Shown here: positions 16,015-24,814 of the stretch, piece after piece
Layout: each line of letters starts with the position of its first letter
How positions within the stretch are numbered: position 1 is the first letter of the stretch
Assembly: GCA_028278345.1 (NCBI GenBank)
Contig: JANQEL010000060.1
Location: 17,835 to 81,834 of the forward strand
From: Myxococcota bacterium
GTDB lineage: Bacteria; Myxococcota_A; UBA9160; UBA4427
Length of the DNA stretch: 64,000 bases
Reading direction: 5' to 3'
The notes under the pieces: model-generated
What the model was told of the DNA's origin: nothing
Databases searched by the model: none
The model's input: only the letters and a program-made list of their open reading frames with translations
Made by a program: the position numbers and the translations under genes

Positions 16015-16914
16015 TCAGTCGAAGAAGTAGAAGAAGCGCGGTCGGGTCGCGAGTTCTTCCTTCAGTACGAACACGCGCTTGTTGTCGAGTACCCAGCGGA
16101 TCGGCGAATCCGGATCGAGCAGGTTGCCGAACACACGTGCGCCGGTGGGGCAGGCCTCGGCGCAAGCGGGGAGCTTTCCCTTGCGCGTGCGGTGGAGGCA
16201 GAAGTGGCACTTCTCCATCACTCCCTGCGGCCGCACGCGATTCGAGAGGTAACCCTGGTCGGGATTGATCTCTTCGGCGTCGATCTCGGGCTTCGTCCAG
16301 TTGAAGCGTCTTGCGTGGTAGGGGCACGCGGCCTCGCAGTAGCGGCAGCCGATGCACCAGTCGTAGTCGACCACGACGATACCGTCCTCTTCCTTCCACG
16401 TGGCCTCGACCGGGCACACGGAGACACAGGGTGCCGAGTCGCACTGCTGACACTGGACCGGCATGTAGTACTTGCCCGGTGCGGGCACCGCGTGGTCGTA
16501 AGTGGTGTTTGCGTGCTCGAAGTCGAAGCTCCCCTGGTCCATCTCGAATACGCGGATGTAGCTCTGGTTGCTGGCCCGATCGTGGTTGTTCTCCACATGG
16601 CAGGCTTCCGCGCACTTGCGGCAGCCGTTGCAGACCGAGAGGTTGAGGGCGTAGCCGAACTGCACGCCGGGGATGGGCTTGTCGTCGGAGACCGAGACGT
16701 GCGCACCGCGCTCTTCGAGGGTGTCGCGCTCGACGCGACGGAGCACCTGCTCGATCTCGCCGGGGGAGAGTTCGCGATAGTGGCGCTGCAGGAACTCGTC
16801 GAGGCTGATGTCGGCGGTGAAGCGCTTGATCGGCTCCATCGCCTTGGCGAAGGCGGCGGCTCCGAGGGTGGCGCCGATCCCCGCGATGGCGGTACGCCGG
16901 GTGATGTCACTCAT
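16015..16914 (-). CDS. NrfC/DsrO-type four-cluster ferredoxin with Tat leader
   Basis: 299 residues. The leader SDITRRTAIAGIGATLGAAA is twin-arginine. Four Cys groups bind [4Fe-4S] clusters: CNGCRKCAEACH, CQQCDSAPCVSVCP, CIGCRYCEAACP and CHFCLHRTRKGKLPACAEACP. This is the standard partner of NrfD/PsrC proteins. Its ATG overlaps the stop of the tetrahaem cytochrome gene (ATGAGTGA) and it precedes the NrfD-like gene. Expected location: periplasmic face, carrying electrons from NrfD to the haem proteins and NapA. About 40 residues between the leader and the first cluster (EFLQRHYRELSPGEIEQVL) form an extra helix. Confidence 0.92.
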   Translation of the reverse strand: MSDITRRTAIAGIGATLGAAAFAKAMEPIKRFTADISLDEFLQRHYRELSPGEIEQVLRRVERDTLEERGAHVSVSDDKPIPGVQFGYALNLSVCNGCRKCAEACHVENNHDRASNQSYIRVFEMDQGSFDFEHANTTYDHAVPAPGKYYMPVQCQQCDSAPCVSVCPVEATWKEEDGIVVVDYDWCIGCRYCEAACPYHARRFNWTKPEIDAEEINPDQGYLSNRVRPQGVMEKCHFCLHRTRKGKLPACAEACPTGARVFGNLLDPDSPIRWVLDNKRVFVLKEELATRPRFFYFFD

Positions 16915-17509
16915 GGTTTGGGCCTTCCTCCGTCGTCTGCTTGCTCGGAAGTGGCATGAAGCGGTCGTTCGGCGGCGGTGCGGGCATCACGAGAGGATAC
17001 GCGGGTGCGTGCGCACGGTGGCACGCCACGCAGCTGTTCCGGATCCACGGCCCCTTGCTGCGATCCCAGTAGCCGCGTCCCCCGCCATGACTTCCCTTGT
17101 TGAAGTCGCGCAGTTTCGGACCGTGGCACTGACCGCAGAGTTCGAGCACGTCTCCCATCGCCACGCTCTCACCGTGAGCGAGGCGAAGCCTCGTGAGGTC
17201 TTCGGGATCGTGGCAGCTCTCGCATCGGAGCTTGCCGTGCTCGATTTCGATGCCCGCGTGGAAGTCGTCGGGCACTTCGTTCTTGCGCGCGAGTGCTCCC
17301 TCATCGCCCGGTGCGTGACAGGTGACGCAGGCGATCCCTACCGAGGCTCCCTCGGCATCGCGCAGCCCCGTGTCGACAGTCCCGAGCGAAGGCGGGTTGC
17401 GGATTTCGACGGGGTGCAGTGGAGGCTGGACGCCGGGCGACCCGTCGTCGGCAAGAGAAGTGGCCGCGAGCCCAGCGATCGCAAGCGTCATCCAGGATCG
17501 TCGCAACAT
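16907..17509 (-). CDS. Tetrahaem c-type cytochrome, NapM-like
   Basis: 200 residues from ATG 17509, chosen because it opens directly with a signal peptide (LRRSWMTLAIAGLAATSLA). Haem sites: CVTCH (Cys61), CESCH (96), CGQCH (125) and CVACH (160). Four spaced haems in a 180-residue mature protein resemble the small periplasmic cytochromes found with Nap in sulfate-reducing bacteria (NapM), though identity is not tested. As first gene of the operon it may set the operon's expression. It overlaps the ferredoxin gene by eight bases. Likely role: electron carrier between the NrfC-like ferredoxin and the NapA/NapB pair. Confidence 0.85.
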   Translation of the reverse strand: MLRRSWMTLAIAGLAATSLADDGSPGVQPPLHPVEIRNPPSLGTVDTGLRDAEGASVGIACVTCHAPGDEGALARKNEVPDDFHAGIEIEHGKLRCESCHDPEDLTRLRLAHGESVAMGDVLELCGQCHGPKLRDFNKGSHGGGRGYWDRSKGPWIRNSCVACHRAHAPAYPLVMPAPPPNDRFMPLPSKQTTEEGPNHE

Positions 17510-17692
17510 CTCGCTGAAATCTTCCCCCTCCGCATCGTCGCGGAAACGCATACTGCCACATCTACGCGCAAACTTGGGAAGAATTCGGTGTGATCTACAC
17601 GGCACAGTCGATGGCGCTGCTGAACCACTCGCGTCGCATGTGTCGCAGGCCGTGCACGAGCTCGTCGAGTTCTGTGTGACTCGATGACTCGA

Positions 17693-19303
17693 TCAGAACT
17701 GCTGCTCGGCGCCGACGGTGAGGGCGAAGCCGCCTTCAGTCAACGGCCAACCGAAATCGATGCGACCGATCGGTTCGTTCGGCGCGCGCGTGAACCCGAG
17801 CCGTAGCCCGAAGCCGGCGCTGGTTGCGAGTTCGTCGAGGTCGATCGACGAACCGCGTGCATACGCACGTCCGGTATCGAGGAAGACGACGGAACCGAAG
17901 CGAACGGCCAGGATCTCGATGGGCGAGTGGACTCGGGCCTCGGCGTTGATCAAGAGCGACTTGTTGCCGTTGAAGCGACGCGCGGGGAAACCGCGAAGCC
18001 CTGAGTTGCCACCCAGGGAAAACTGCCGAGACGATTCGAGCTTCCAGGCGCGTGCGAAGCGCACGTTGAACGCGAAGGTCTGCCACTCGAAGCCATTGAG
18101 GTAGTACTCGCCTCGGGCGAAGACCACGGTGTTGCGGTCGACTTCGCTCCTCACGCCACTCGAGAAGAAGAGATACTGATGGTGGCTCGGCGACACCGCG
18201 TGGCGATAGGACCCACTCAGTTTCCAGCGTTTCTCTCCTTCCGGAACGGGAAAGCCGGCGCGCCCCACGCGACCGCCTATGTTGAAGCCGAGTTCGAGAT
18301 CCTCGGTGATCGTCATCTTGCGAATGCGCTCCGCCTCGACCCAGCGCTCCTCCCGCAGGAAGAGTCCGGCGGATGAGGTGAGGGTGTACTCGTCGTCCCG
18401 CGGCACGAGGGGGTCGCCGCTGATCACTCCCGTTTCGTATTCCTGATAGGCGAACCGCATCTCGGCCGTGAGCTTGTTGAACCTCTTTCCCATCGCGCGT
18501 GCGACGAACGCCTGCGCGTTCTGACGCGTTTCGCGCAGGCGCCCGGCCTCGTCGCCGTCTTCGAAGGTGCGGACCTTCTCTTCGCGCCACCCGCCGGATG
18601 CGCCCCAGGCCCACTTCGTGTCGGGTGAATAGAAGGGGCGAACGATCGAGAGGTGGATCGAATCGACCAGGGGACTGGTTCGACCGCTCGAGCTCGCAAT
18701 CCACCGCGAACCCCAAACCTGCGGATCCTTGTAGCCCGCTGCGAAGCCCGTCCCCTCGTCGGTCTTGTGGGTGCCCTCGAACCAGATCTCCTTGCCGAAG
18801 CCCGCGAGGTTCGTCTCCCGACCGGTCAGGCCGACGTTCGTGATCCCACCCCCACTCTCGAAGAGGATGCCGGGCACGATCGTCCACGCGTCGCGCGTGG
18901 TGACCTCGACATCGACGATTCCGTCTTCGACGGGAACGACCTCGACGCGCGCTTCGTTGATGAACTCGAGCCCGCGCAGGGCGCGCTCGGTCGCGTCGAC
19001 CAGTTCGCGGTCGAGTACCTCCCCCTCGCTGAACAACAGCTCGCGCCGAACGACGTGCTGCCGGGTCGTGATGTGCAGATCGTTCGCGATTGCGAAGATC
19101 CGGATCCGCTCCGCTTCTTCGTCCGTGAAGACGGTCTCGCGAACGAAGCGGATCTCGCGAATGCGCGGTGCCTCCTCCGCGCTCGCAACTGTTGCGAACC
19201 CTCCGACGAACGAAGACGCCAGGAGCAGGGTGGCCAATCCACGACCGATCGGTCCCTGTACCCGATGAACGACGAGGGGCCGCCTATCCTCGATTCTCCG
19301 CAT
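17693..19303 (-). CDS. Omp85-superfamily outer-membrane protein (POTRA + barrel)
   Basis: 536 residues. A positively charged N-terminus precedes a signal region (GRGLATLLLASSFVGGFATVASA). Residues 44-135 look like one POTRA-type unit (IREIRFVRETVFTDEEAERI, then RALRGLEFINEARVEVVPVEDGIVDVEVTT). The rest is a barrel with late strands containing RGFPARRFNG and ending in Phe (TVGAEQQF). BamA, TamA and FhaC all share this form; with a single POTRA it is too short for BamA. It may be a two-partner or lipid/protein export barrel. It stands alone, with 183 bases to the nitrate reductase operon. The L6-type R-G-F motif supports a functional barrel. Confidence 0.85.
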   Translation of the reverse strand: MRRIEDRRPLVVHRVQGPIGRGLATLLLASSFVGGFATVASAEEAPRIREIRFVRETVFTDEEAERIRIFAIANDLHITTRQHVVRRELLFSEGEVLDRELVDATERALRGLEFINEARVEVVPVEDGIVDVEVTTRDAWTIVPGILFESGGGITNVGLTGRETNLAGFGKEIWFEGTHKTDEGTGFAAGYKDPQVWGSRWIASSSGRTSPLVDSIHLSIVRPFYSPDTKWAWGASGGWREEKVRTFEDGDEAGRLRETRQNAQAFVARAMGKRFNKLTAEMRFAYQEYETGVISGDPLVPRDDEYTLTSSAGLFLREERWVEAERIRKMTITEDLELGFNIGGRVGRAGFPVPEGEKRWKLSGSYRHAVSPSHHQYLFFSSGVRSEVDRNTVVFARGEYYLNGFEWQTFAFNVRFARAWKLESSRQFSLGGNSGLRGFPARRFNGNKSLLINAEARVHSPIEILAVRFGSVVFLDTGRAYARGSSIDLDELATSAGFGLRLGFTRAPNEPIGRIDFGWPLTEGGFALTVGAEQQF

Positions 19304-19420
19304 CCGACCCCCATCCGGTGCACTGGACCAGACCGACGGTTACGAGATCGTCACGTTCGCCCTCGAACGAGAGCGTGTGATGGTCGTATTCGGGGATGGA
19401 CGGCGGATTCCGCCATCACT

Positions 19421-20698
19421 TCAAGGCGTCGCTTGGTTCTCATTAGAGGAGGGACGGATCTTGTAGCGCATGGGGAGCTTCTTCAGGCCGACGACGAAGG
19501 CCGAGTGGATCTGTTCGGCCTCTCCCGCGAGTTCCATGTACTCGACGCGGTCGGCGAGTTCGGCGAGCAGGGCGCGCTGGGAGCGGCGGGCGAGGTTGGC
19601 TCCGAGGCAGAAGTGTTCGCCGATACCGAAGCCGAGGTGGCGGTTCGGGTTGCGACCGATGCGGAACTCGAAGGGGGCTTCGAAGACCTCCTCGTCGCGA
19701 TTCGCCGAGGCGTAGAACATCACGAGCCAATCGCCGGCCCGCAGCTTCTGCCCTCGCAGTTCGTAGTCCTGCATCACCCGGCGCTTCATGTGGTTGACGG
19801 GGGTGGTCCAGCGGACGACCTCCTCCACCGCCGAGTCGAGGAGCGTTCGATCCTTCTTCAGCTTCTCGAACTGATCCGGGTTCTCGGCGAAGGCCTTCAT
19901 GCCGCCCACGAGGGAGTTCTTGGTGGTGTCGTGTCCCGCGGTAAAGGTGATGAGGAAGTAGCCGAGGGTCTCCATCATCGGCATCGATTCGCCATCGATC
20001 TGCGCGTTGGCGAGCAGGCTCGCGAGATCGTCGCGCGGGTTCGAGCGGCGATCCTGGATGACCTTGTCGAAGAGCTGGTAGAGCTCCATGCCGAGGGCAG
20101 CGAGGGATGCGTTGCGATCTTCGCCTTCGCGTTGCAGGTCGGGGTCGTCCGAGGCAAAGAGCTCGTTGGTGAGGCGCAGGATGTCCGGTTCGCTCTCGCG
20201 CGGAACACCCAGCATGGTGGAGAGGATGCGCAGTGGATGCGCCGCAGCGACGTCGTTGGCGAAGTCGCATTCGCCTTCTCGGGTCTCGCCGGCAAGGCGG
20301 TCGACGATCTCACGAGCGCTCGTTTCGATGACTTCGTCCATGGCCTTGATGGCGCGCGGAGTGAAGACCGGGCTCGTTACAGCGCGGTAGCTGCGGTGTT
20401 CCGGCGGGTCCATCTCGATGAGCACGCGCATGGCGCCGAAGCCCTGGTTCTGTTGGCGGATCGCCTCGTCCTGGGCCTTCGCGATCATCGCGATGCCGGT
20501 CGCCGAAGAGAAGATCTCCGGCTGCTTCGAGATCTCGCAGATGTCGGCGTGGCGGGTGATCGCCCAGAAGGGGTCGAAACCCTTGGGCGTGCAGTAGTGC
20601 ACGGGGGCCTCGGCGCGCATCTGCGTCCAGAGTTCGTGGGGAACGCCTTTGTCCGCGTAGGCGTGCGAGCTGACGAGATCGAGGCCGTCGGTGTTCAC
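19421..20698 (-). CDS. Cytochrome P450
   Basis: 425 residues from a GTG at 20698, which has GGAGGG seven bases ahead and leaves 25 bases after the crotonase stop; an ATG at 20734 in the same frame would overlap that stop. All P450 signatures are present: I-helix TAGHDTT (residues 254-259 for AGHDTT), E-x-x-R at 293-296 in VEEVVR, and the haem loop FGIGEHFCLG with Cys364. It resembles soluble bacterial CYPs that hydroxylate steroid-, terpene- or fatty-acid-like substrates. The upstream crotonase and tandem acyl-CoA dehydrogenase on the same strand suggest it opens degradation of such a substrate. No electron-transfer partner gene is visible nearby. Confidence 0.93.
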   Translation of the reverse strand: MNTDGLDLVSSHAYADKGVPHELWTQMRAEAPVHYCTPKGFDPFWAITRHADICEISKQPEIFSSATGIAMIAKAQDEAIRQQNQGFGAMRVLIEMDPPEHRSYRAVTSPVFTPRAIKAMDEVIETSAREIVDRLAGETREGECDFANDVAAAHPLRILSTMLGVPRESEPDILRLTNELFASDDPDLQREGEDRNASLAALGMELYQLFDKVIQDRRSNPRDDLASLLANAQIDGESMPMMETLGYFLITFTAGHDTTKNSLVGGMKAFAENPDQFEKLKKDRTLLDSAVEEVVRWTTPVNHMKRRVMQDYELRGQKLRAGDWLVMFYASANRDEEVFEAPFEFRIGRNPNRHLGFGIGEHFCLGANLARRSQRALLAELADRVEYMELAGEAEQIHSAFVVGLKKLPMRYKIRPSSNENQATP

Positions 20699-20723
20699 CG
20701 TTGTGCCCTCCGTGTTTCTGACT

Positions 20724-21734
20724 TCAGGATTCATCCACTTCGGGATCGCGGGTGTCGCGATCGGAGCGGTAGCGATTGCCAAAGGTCTCCTCGCGCCACT
20801 CGAGGGCGGCCTTCAGGCCGTCGCGATGGGAACGCTCGAGGAATTCGTCTCCACCGCGGCCGTCTTTCGATCGTCGCGCATAGAGACCTCCTTCGCGGAA
20901 GCTCGAGAGCGCGAGCAGGTCGACACTCGAGGCGATACCCGTCCGCATGCCCATCACCTCGAACTGCCGATTGATGCTGCGCTTGGTCAACATGATGAGA
21001 TCGGTCGGCGTCAGCGCGATCTGACGCGCGAGTTCTTCGGTGCGTTCTTCGAGGCGTTCGGGGGGGACCGTTTCGGAAGCCCAATGGGCCTCGTGCGCTT
21101 CCCTTCCACTCATGGGCTCGCAGGTGAACATGTAGTGCTTGGCGCGGGTCATGCCGATCAACCACGGGATGTACTGCAGGTTGCCCGGCGACCAGTTGCG
21201 CCCCACGGGCCAACCGATCTGTGCGTCGTCGGCCACGACCCGCAGATCGCAGAAGCCCGCGAGTTCGGTTGCGCCGGCGAGACAGGCCCCGTGGATCTGA
21301 GCGATCACCGGCTTCTGGAGATCGAAGAGCGTCCAATAGACCCGCGCGTGTTCGAGGTCGTAGGATTGCCAGAGCCGATCGCGCTCGGGGTGGATGTAGC
21401 CCCCGGACGGCATGTTGCGTTGGCGTTCGCCCTTCTTCACGGGCGTGATGTCGTAGCCGGCCGAGAAGCTCGGGCCCTGGCCCTTGATGATGATGACGCG
21501 AACCTCTTCGTCGAGTTCGAGCAGCTTGGCCGCCATCTCGATCTGCAGGAGCCGCTCGTAGCCCAGGGGGTTCCGCTTTTCGGGCGTGTTGAGGATGATG
21601 CGCCCGACGGCCCCGTCGCGCTCGATCTCGACGAGGTCGAACTCCGGCTCTTCGACGGTTTCGCGCCGGTAGGGGGGCGACCACTTCACCATGCGGTGCC
21701 CGCGCGGCTTTCCTTCCTTGGGGTCGGATGACAT
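20724..21734 (-). CDS. Enoyl-CoA hydratase/isomerase family protein (crotonase)
   Basis: 336 residues, longer than the usual 260. The core shows the crotonase CoA loop (GPSFSAGYDITP) and the oxyanion helix (QIHGACLAGATELAGFCDLRV). The second catalytic Glu region found in true hydratases is replaced here by DAQIGWPVGRNWSP, so the exact reaction (hydratase, isomerase or hydrolase) is open. A 30-residue N-terminal extension and a charged C-terminal tail (FLERSHRDGLKAALEWREETF) account for the length. It lies between the fused acyl-CoA dehydrogenase and the P450, on the same strand with a 36-base gap upstream. Confidence 0.88.
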   Translation of the reverse strand: MSSDPKEGKPRGHRMVKWSPPYRRETVEEPEFDLVEIERDGAVGRIILNTPEKRNPLGYERLLQIEMAAKLLELDEEVRVIIIKGQGPSFSAGYDITPVKKGERQRNMPSGGYIHPERDRLWQSYDLEHARVYWTLFDLQKPVIAQIHGACLAGATELAGFCDLRVVADDAQIGWPVGRNWSPGNLQYIPWLIGMTRAKHYMFTCEPMSGREAHEAHWASETVPPERLEERTEELARQIALTPTDLIMLTKRSINRQFEVMGMRTGIASSVDLLALSSFREGGLYARRSKDGRGGDEFLERSHRDGLKAALEWREETFGNRYRSDRDTRDPEVDES

Positions 21735-21770
21735 GCGAGGTCCTCGTCCGCTCTTCTTTCTTCTATATAC

Positions 21771-23933
21771 CTACTTGATCAGGGGATCGCGGGGCAGGCC
21801 GAGGATGCGTTCGGCGATCTGGTTGCGATTGATCTCGGAGGTGCCGCCGCCGATCGTGGCTCCCATGGTGGCCATGAGCCAGGTGCCGATGCGGCGCTCG
21901 TCGCCTTCTCTCAGCGCGGCGGCCGGCCCGATCATGCGCGCGGCCAGCGCGCCCTTGCGCTGTCCGAGTTCGGCACCGAGGAGCTTCTTGACGTTGCCCT
22001 CGGCCCCGGGTTCTACGCCTTCGACGGCGCGAATCACCCCGCGCAGGTTCATCAGCACGATCGAGTCGGACTCGGCGAGCAGCGCCCCAGCCTCGCGGAT
22101 CGTGCCCGAATCATCTGGCGCGTACTTCGCGACGAGTTCGAGCAGATCGGGGCCGCCCGGCATGCCCCCGTCGGTCCCGCCGCCGATCGACACGCGCTCG
22201 TTGCCCAGGGTGTTGCGTGCGATCGTCCAACCCTGATCGATGGGGCCGACCACGTCCTCATCGGGTACGAAGACATCGTCGAAGAAGACCTCGTTGAAGT
22301 GCGAGTGCCCGGTGATCTGCCGCAGCGGACGCACCTCGACCCCCTTCGCCTCGAGATCGATGATCATCATGGTGATCCCCGCGTGCTTCGCGGCGTCGGT
22401 GTTCGTACGCACGGTCGCGAACCCGTGGGTGCTGAACTGCGCGTTGCTCGTCCACACCTTCTGGCCCGTGACGCGCCAACCGCCGTCGACCCTGATGCCC
22501 CGCGTCTGTACTGCAGCGGCGTCGGAACCCGCCGACGGTTCGCTGAAGAGCTGACAGAATTCGATGTCGCCTTCGAGGCTGGGACGCACGAAGCGTTCGA
22601 CCTGCTCGGGGCTTCCGTGTTGAGAGATCGTGAGGGTGTTCCAACCGCTGATGCTCAGGTCCGGTCGTCGGGCGCTCTTGAACTCCTCTTCGATCACGAG
22701 CTGTTCGATCGGACCGGCGTCGCGGCCCCACGGCTTCGGCCAGTGGGGAACGAGGTAGCCGCTATCGCTGAGCGCCTTGCGTTGTTCTTCCCTCGGGAGC
22801 TCGTTGTACGAAGCGACGAAGTCGCGCACCTCGCCGCGATACTGCTCGGCCTCGCTCGGCAGGGCCACCGTTCTCTTCGTGCCTACCCCTGCGCTCATCA
22901 GCCGCACGACGTCCTCCTGCGCGCGAGTCACCGGACCGATCAACGACTCGAGTGCGATGGCGCGCCGCAGGTAGAGGTGGGCGTCGTGCTCCCAGGTGTA
23001 CCCGATGCCGCCGTGCACCTGGATGTTCTGTTTGGCGCAGAAGGAGAAGGCGGGGAGGGCGAGACTCGTTGCGATGGCGGCGGCGAGGTTCGCTTCGTCG
23101 GGTTCGAGATCCTCTCGCGCCGCTCCCCATGCTCCTGCCGTGGCTTGTTCGGTGGCAACGAGCATGTTCGCGCAGTGATGTTTGACGGGCCCGAAGGTGC
23201 CGATGGGGCGTCCGAATTGAACGCGCTCCTTCGCGTACTCGGTCGCCATCTCGGTGCAGGCGCGGGCACCGCCGGCCGCTTCGGCGGCGGCGAGGGTGCG
23301 TGCGATGCGTTCGAGGGCTGTGCGCGCGCCGGGGAGTCGGTGCGAATCCGGTACCTCGACATCGCTGCAACGAACCTCGGCGGCGCGGCGACTCAGATCG
23401 AGATTCTTGAGCGGGTCGATCGAAACGCCGGACTGGTCGGCTGAAAGGATCGCGACATCGTCTTCGACACAGACCGCGATCACCCCGGCGAGTTCGGCGC
23501 CGAGCACCGCTCCGGCCGATCCCGTGAGCCGTCCATCCAACGTCCACGCAAGATCACCGCCGAGCCCCATCGCTCCGACGAGTGTGCCTTCGGCCAGTCC
23601 CGGAAGGAACTCCTTTCGAGCGGTGTCGCTTCCGCATTGCGCGATCGAGCCCGCCGCAATCGCACTCGGTAGGAAGGGGCCGGGTGCAGCCGCGAAACCC
23701 ATGGCTTCGGCGACCACCGAGAGTTCCAGGAGCCCGAAGCCCTGACCGCCGTGGGCTTCGTCGATGTGAAGACCCATCCAACCGAGCTCCGCCATCTCCT
23801 TCCAGAAGTCGGGCAGACGGTCGCCCGGGGCTTCGAGTTGCGCGCGCGCCGCATCGCGGGCCGCGTTGGAGTCGAGGAAGGAGGTCGCGACCCGGGCGAG
23901 CTCCTGGTGTTCTTCGGCGAGGGCGATCGACAT
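21771..23933 (-). CDS. Tandem-fused acyl-CoA dehydrogenase (two ACAD modules in one chain)
   Basis: 720 residues from ATG 23933. Two acyl-CoA dehydrogenase units stand head to tail. Residues 1-350 have the helical opening and the late DxxxYLRRAIALESL region; residues about 375-720 have a second complete unit with the FAD-site strands (FCQLFSEPSAGSDAAAVQT, VTGQKVWTSNAQFSTHGF) and the closing EINRNQIAERILGLPRDP. In steroid and branched-chain catabolism such enzymes are often alpha2beta2 pairs; single-chain forms such as mycobacterial FadE34 exist. The N-terminal module has a weaker FAD site and may be structural. Catalytic Glu not located by eye. Gene start faces the divergent GntR regulator. 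Confidence 0.9.
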   Translation of the reverse strand: MSIALAEEHQELARVATSFLDSNAARDAARAQLEAPGDRLPDFWKEMAELGWMGLHIDEAHGGQGFGLLELSVVAEAMGFAAAPGPFLPSAIAAGSIAQCGSDTARKEFLPGLAEGTLVGAMGLGGDLAWTLDGRLTGSAGAVLGAELAGVIAVCVEDDVAILSADQSGVSIDPLKNLDLSRRAAEVRCSDVEVPDSHRLPGARTALERIARTLAAAEAAGGARACTEMATEYAKERVQFGRPIGTFGPVKHHCANMLVATEQATAGAWGAAREDLEPDEANLAAAIATSLALPAFSFCAKQNIQVHGGIGYTWEHDAHLYLRRAIALESLIGPVTRAQEDVVRLMSAGVGTKRTVALPSEAEQYRGEVRDFVASYNELPREEQRKALSDSGYLVPHWPKPWGRDAGPIEQLVIEEEFKSARRPDLSISGWNTLTISQHGSPEQVERFVRPSLEGDIEFCQLFSEPSAGSDAAAVQTRGIRVDGGWRVTGQKVWTSNAQFSTHGFATVRTNTDAAKHAGITMMIIDLEAKGVEVRPLRQITGHSHFNEVFFDDVFVPDEDVVGPIDQGWTIARNTLGNERVSIGGGTDGGMPGGPDLLELVAKYAPDDSGTIREAGALLAESDSIVLMNLRGVIRAVEGVEPGAEGNVKKLLGAELGQRKGALAARMIGPAAALREGDERRIGTWLMATMGATIGGGTSEINRNQIAERILGLPRDPLIK

Positions 23934-23978
23934 TCTTCTCTCGAGACCTCCAGACGGTTGCCTGCGCTGGCTTCGCGA

Positions 23979-23994
23979 AACTATGATACTAGTT
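23979..23994. promoter_or_regulatory. Candidate GntR/FadR-type operator between divergent genes
   Basis: AACTA-TGATAC-TAGTT is a perfect 5-bp inverted repeat with six central bases, in the spacer between the acyl-CoA dehydrogenase (minus) and the GntR gene (plus). It overlaps a possible plus-strand -10 element (TATGAT, 23982-23987) whose -35 would be TTGCCT (23958-23963), 18 bases away. Such placement would let one repressor close both genes. Confidence 0.5.
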
Positions 23995-24052
23995 GCGGCG
24001 CCACCCACCACGGTCGTGTCGTGTCCTGGTGAATCGAGGAGCCCTCCCGCCG

Positions 24053-24787
24053 ATGAGCCGATCGCGAACCCGAGAACGCGCCGCCATCCGGATCGCTCGC
24101 AAGATCGTCGAGCAGATTCGCCGTCGACGGCTTCGGCCCCGTACGCAGCTCGCCTCCGAGCACGTGATGGTGGAAGAGTTCGGCGTATCGCGAGCAACCG
24201 TTCGCGAGGCGCTGCGTTTCCTGGAACTCCAGGGCGCGTTGCAGATCAAGGCGGGCCCCGGCGGCGGTCCTGTCGTCAACACGCCGGGCGCCGAGCACCT
24301 CGCGAGTGTGCTCTCGCTCCACCTGCAGTTCGCCGACGCGTCTTTCTCCTCCGTGGTCGAAGCGCGCCGTTCGATCTATCCGGTGCTGGCCGCGGAGGCC
24401 GTGGCGAACGCGCACGAGGAAGACATCGCGATGCTTCGCGAATGCGTCGCGAGGCTTCGCGAAGGGCAGAGCGACCCCGATCTCTTTCGCGATGAGGCGC
24501 GACGCTTCATGAGTCTGATCGCCAGCGCGTCGGGCAATCGCGTGCTGGCACTCCTGGTCGGCGCGCTGCATCGCATGTCGGGTGAGAAGAGCGCCGCGTG
24601 GACCGAACGCCAACGGCGTCTGGCGATTCGCGCCTACGAAAGCGTGATTCGCGCCATCCAAGAGGGCGATGCAGAAGGGGCCCGCCGCGTGATGGCCGAG
24701 TCGATGGCGGCGGCACAGCGGAGCGCCGAACGCATGGCGCCCGACGATTTCAAGCGACCGATCTCCTGGATGGCGACGGATGGATGA
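24053..24787 (+). CDS. GntR-family (FadR subfamily) transcriptional regulator
   Basis: 244 residues. The N-terminal winged helix is clear (ASEHVMVEEFGVSRATVREALRFLELQGAL), followed by the all-helical FadR/FCD-type effector domain from about residue 85, with the metal- or ligand-binding helix region near SVVEARRSIYP and a His in LVGALHRMSG. FadR-type regulators sense acyl-CoAs or organic acids. It is divergent from the fused acyl-CoA dehydrogenase, and 27 bases ahead of a crotonase it could also control. A candidate operator lies in the divergent spacer. The chosen ATG has GAGGAG about eleven bases ahead. Confidence 0.88.
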   Translation: MSRSRTRERAAIRIARKIVEQIRRRRLRPRTQLASEHVMVEEFGVSRATVREALRFLELQGALQIKAGPGGGPVVNTPGAEHLASVLSLHLQFADASFSSVVEARRSIYPVLAAEAVANAHEEDIAMLRECVARLREGQSDPDLFRDEARRFMSLIASASGNRVLALLVGALHRMSGEKSAAWTERQRRLAIRAYESVIRAIQEGDAEGARRVMAESMAAAQRSAERMAPDDFKRPISWMATDG

Positions 24788-24814
24788 TCGAGACGAAGTG
24801 AGGATGAGAGCACG

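Noticed and set aside
17588..17600. GTGT-N5-ACAC inverted repeat upstream of the nap operon as a CRP/FNR-type site
   Set aside because: Arms of four bases only and spacing unlike the FNR or NarL consensus; chance is likely.
18653..20974. A 773-codon plus-strand frame
   Set aside because: Antisense to the Omp85 and P450 genes, low-complexity product, no motif; both sense genes have complete signatures.
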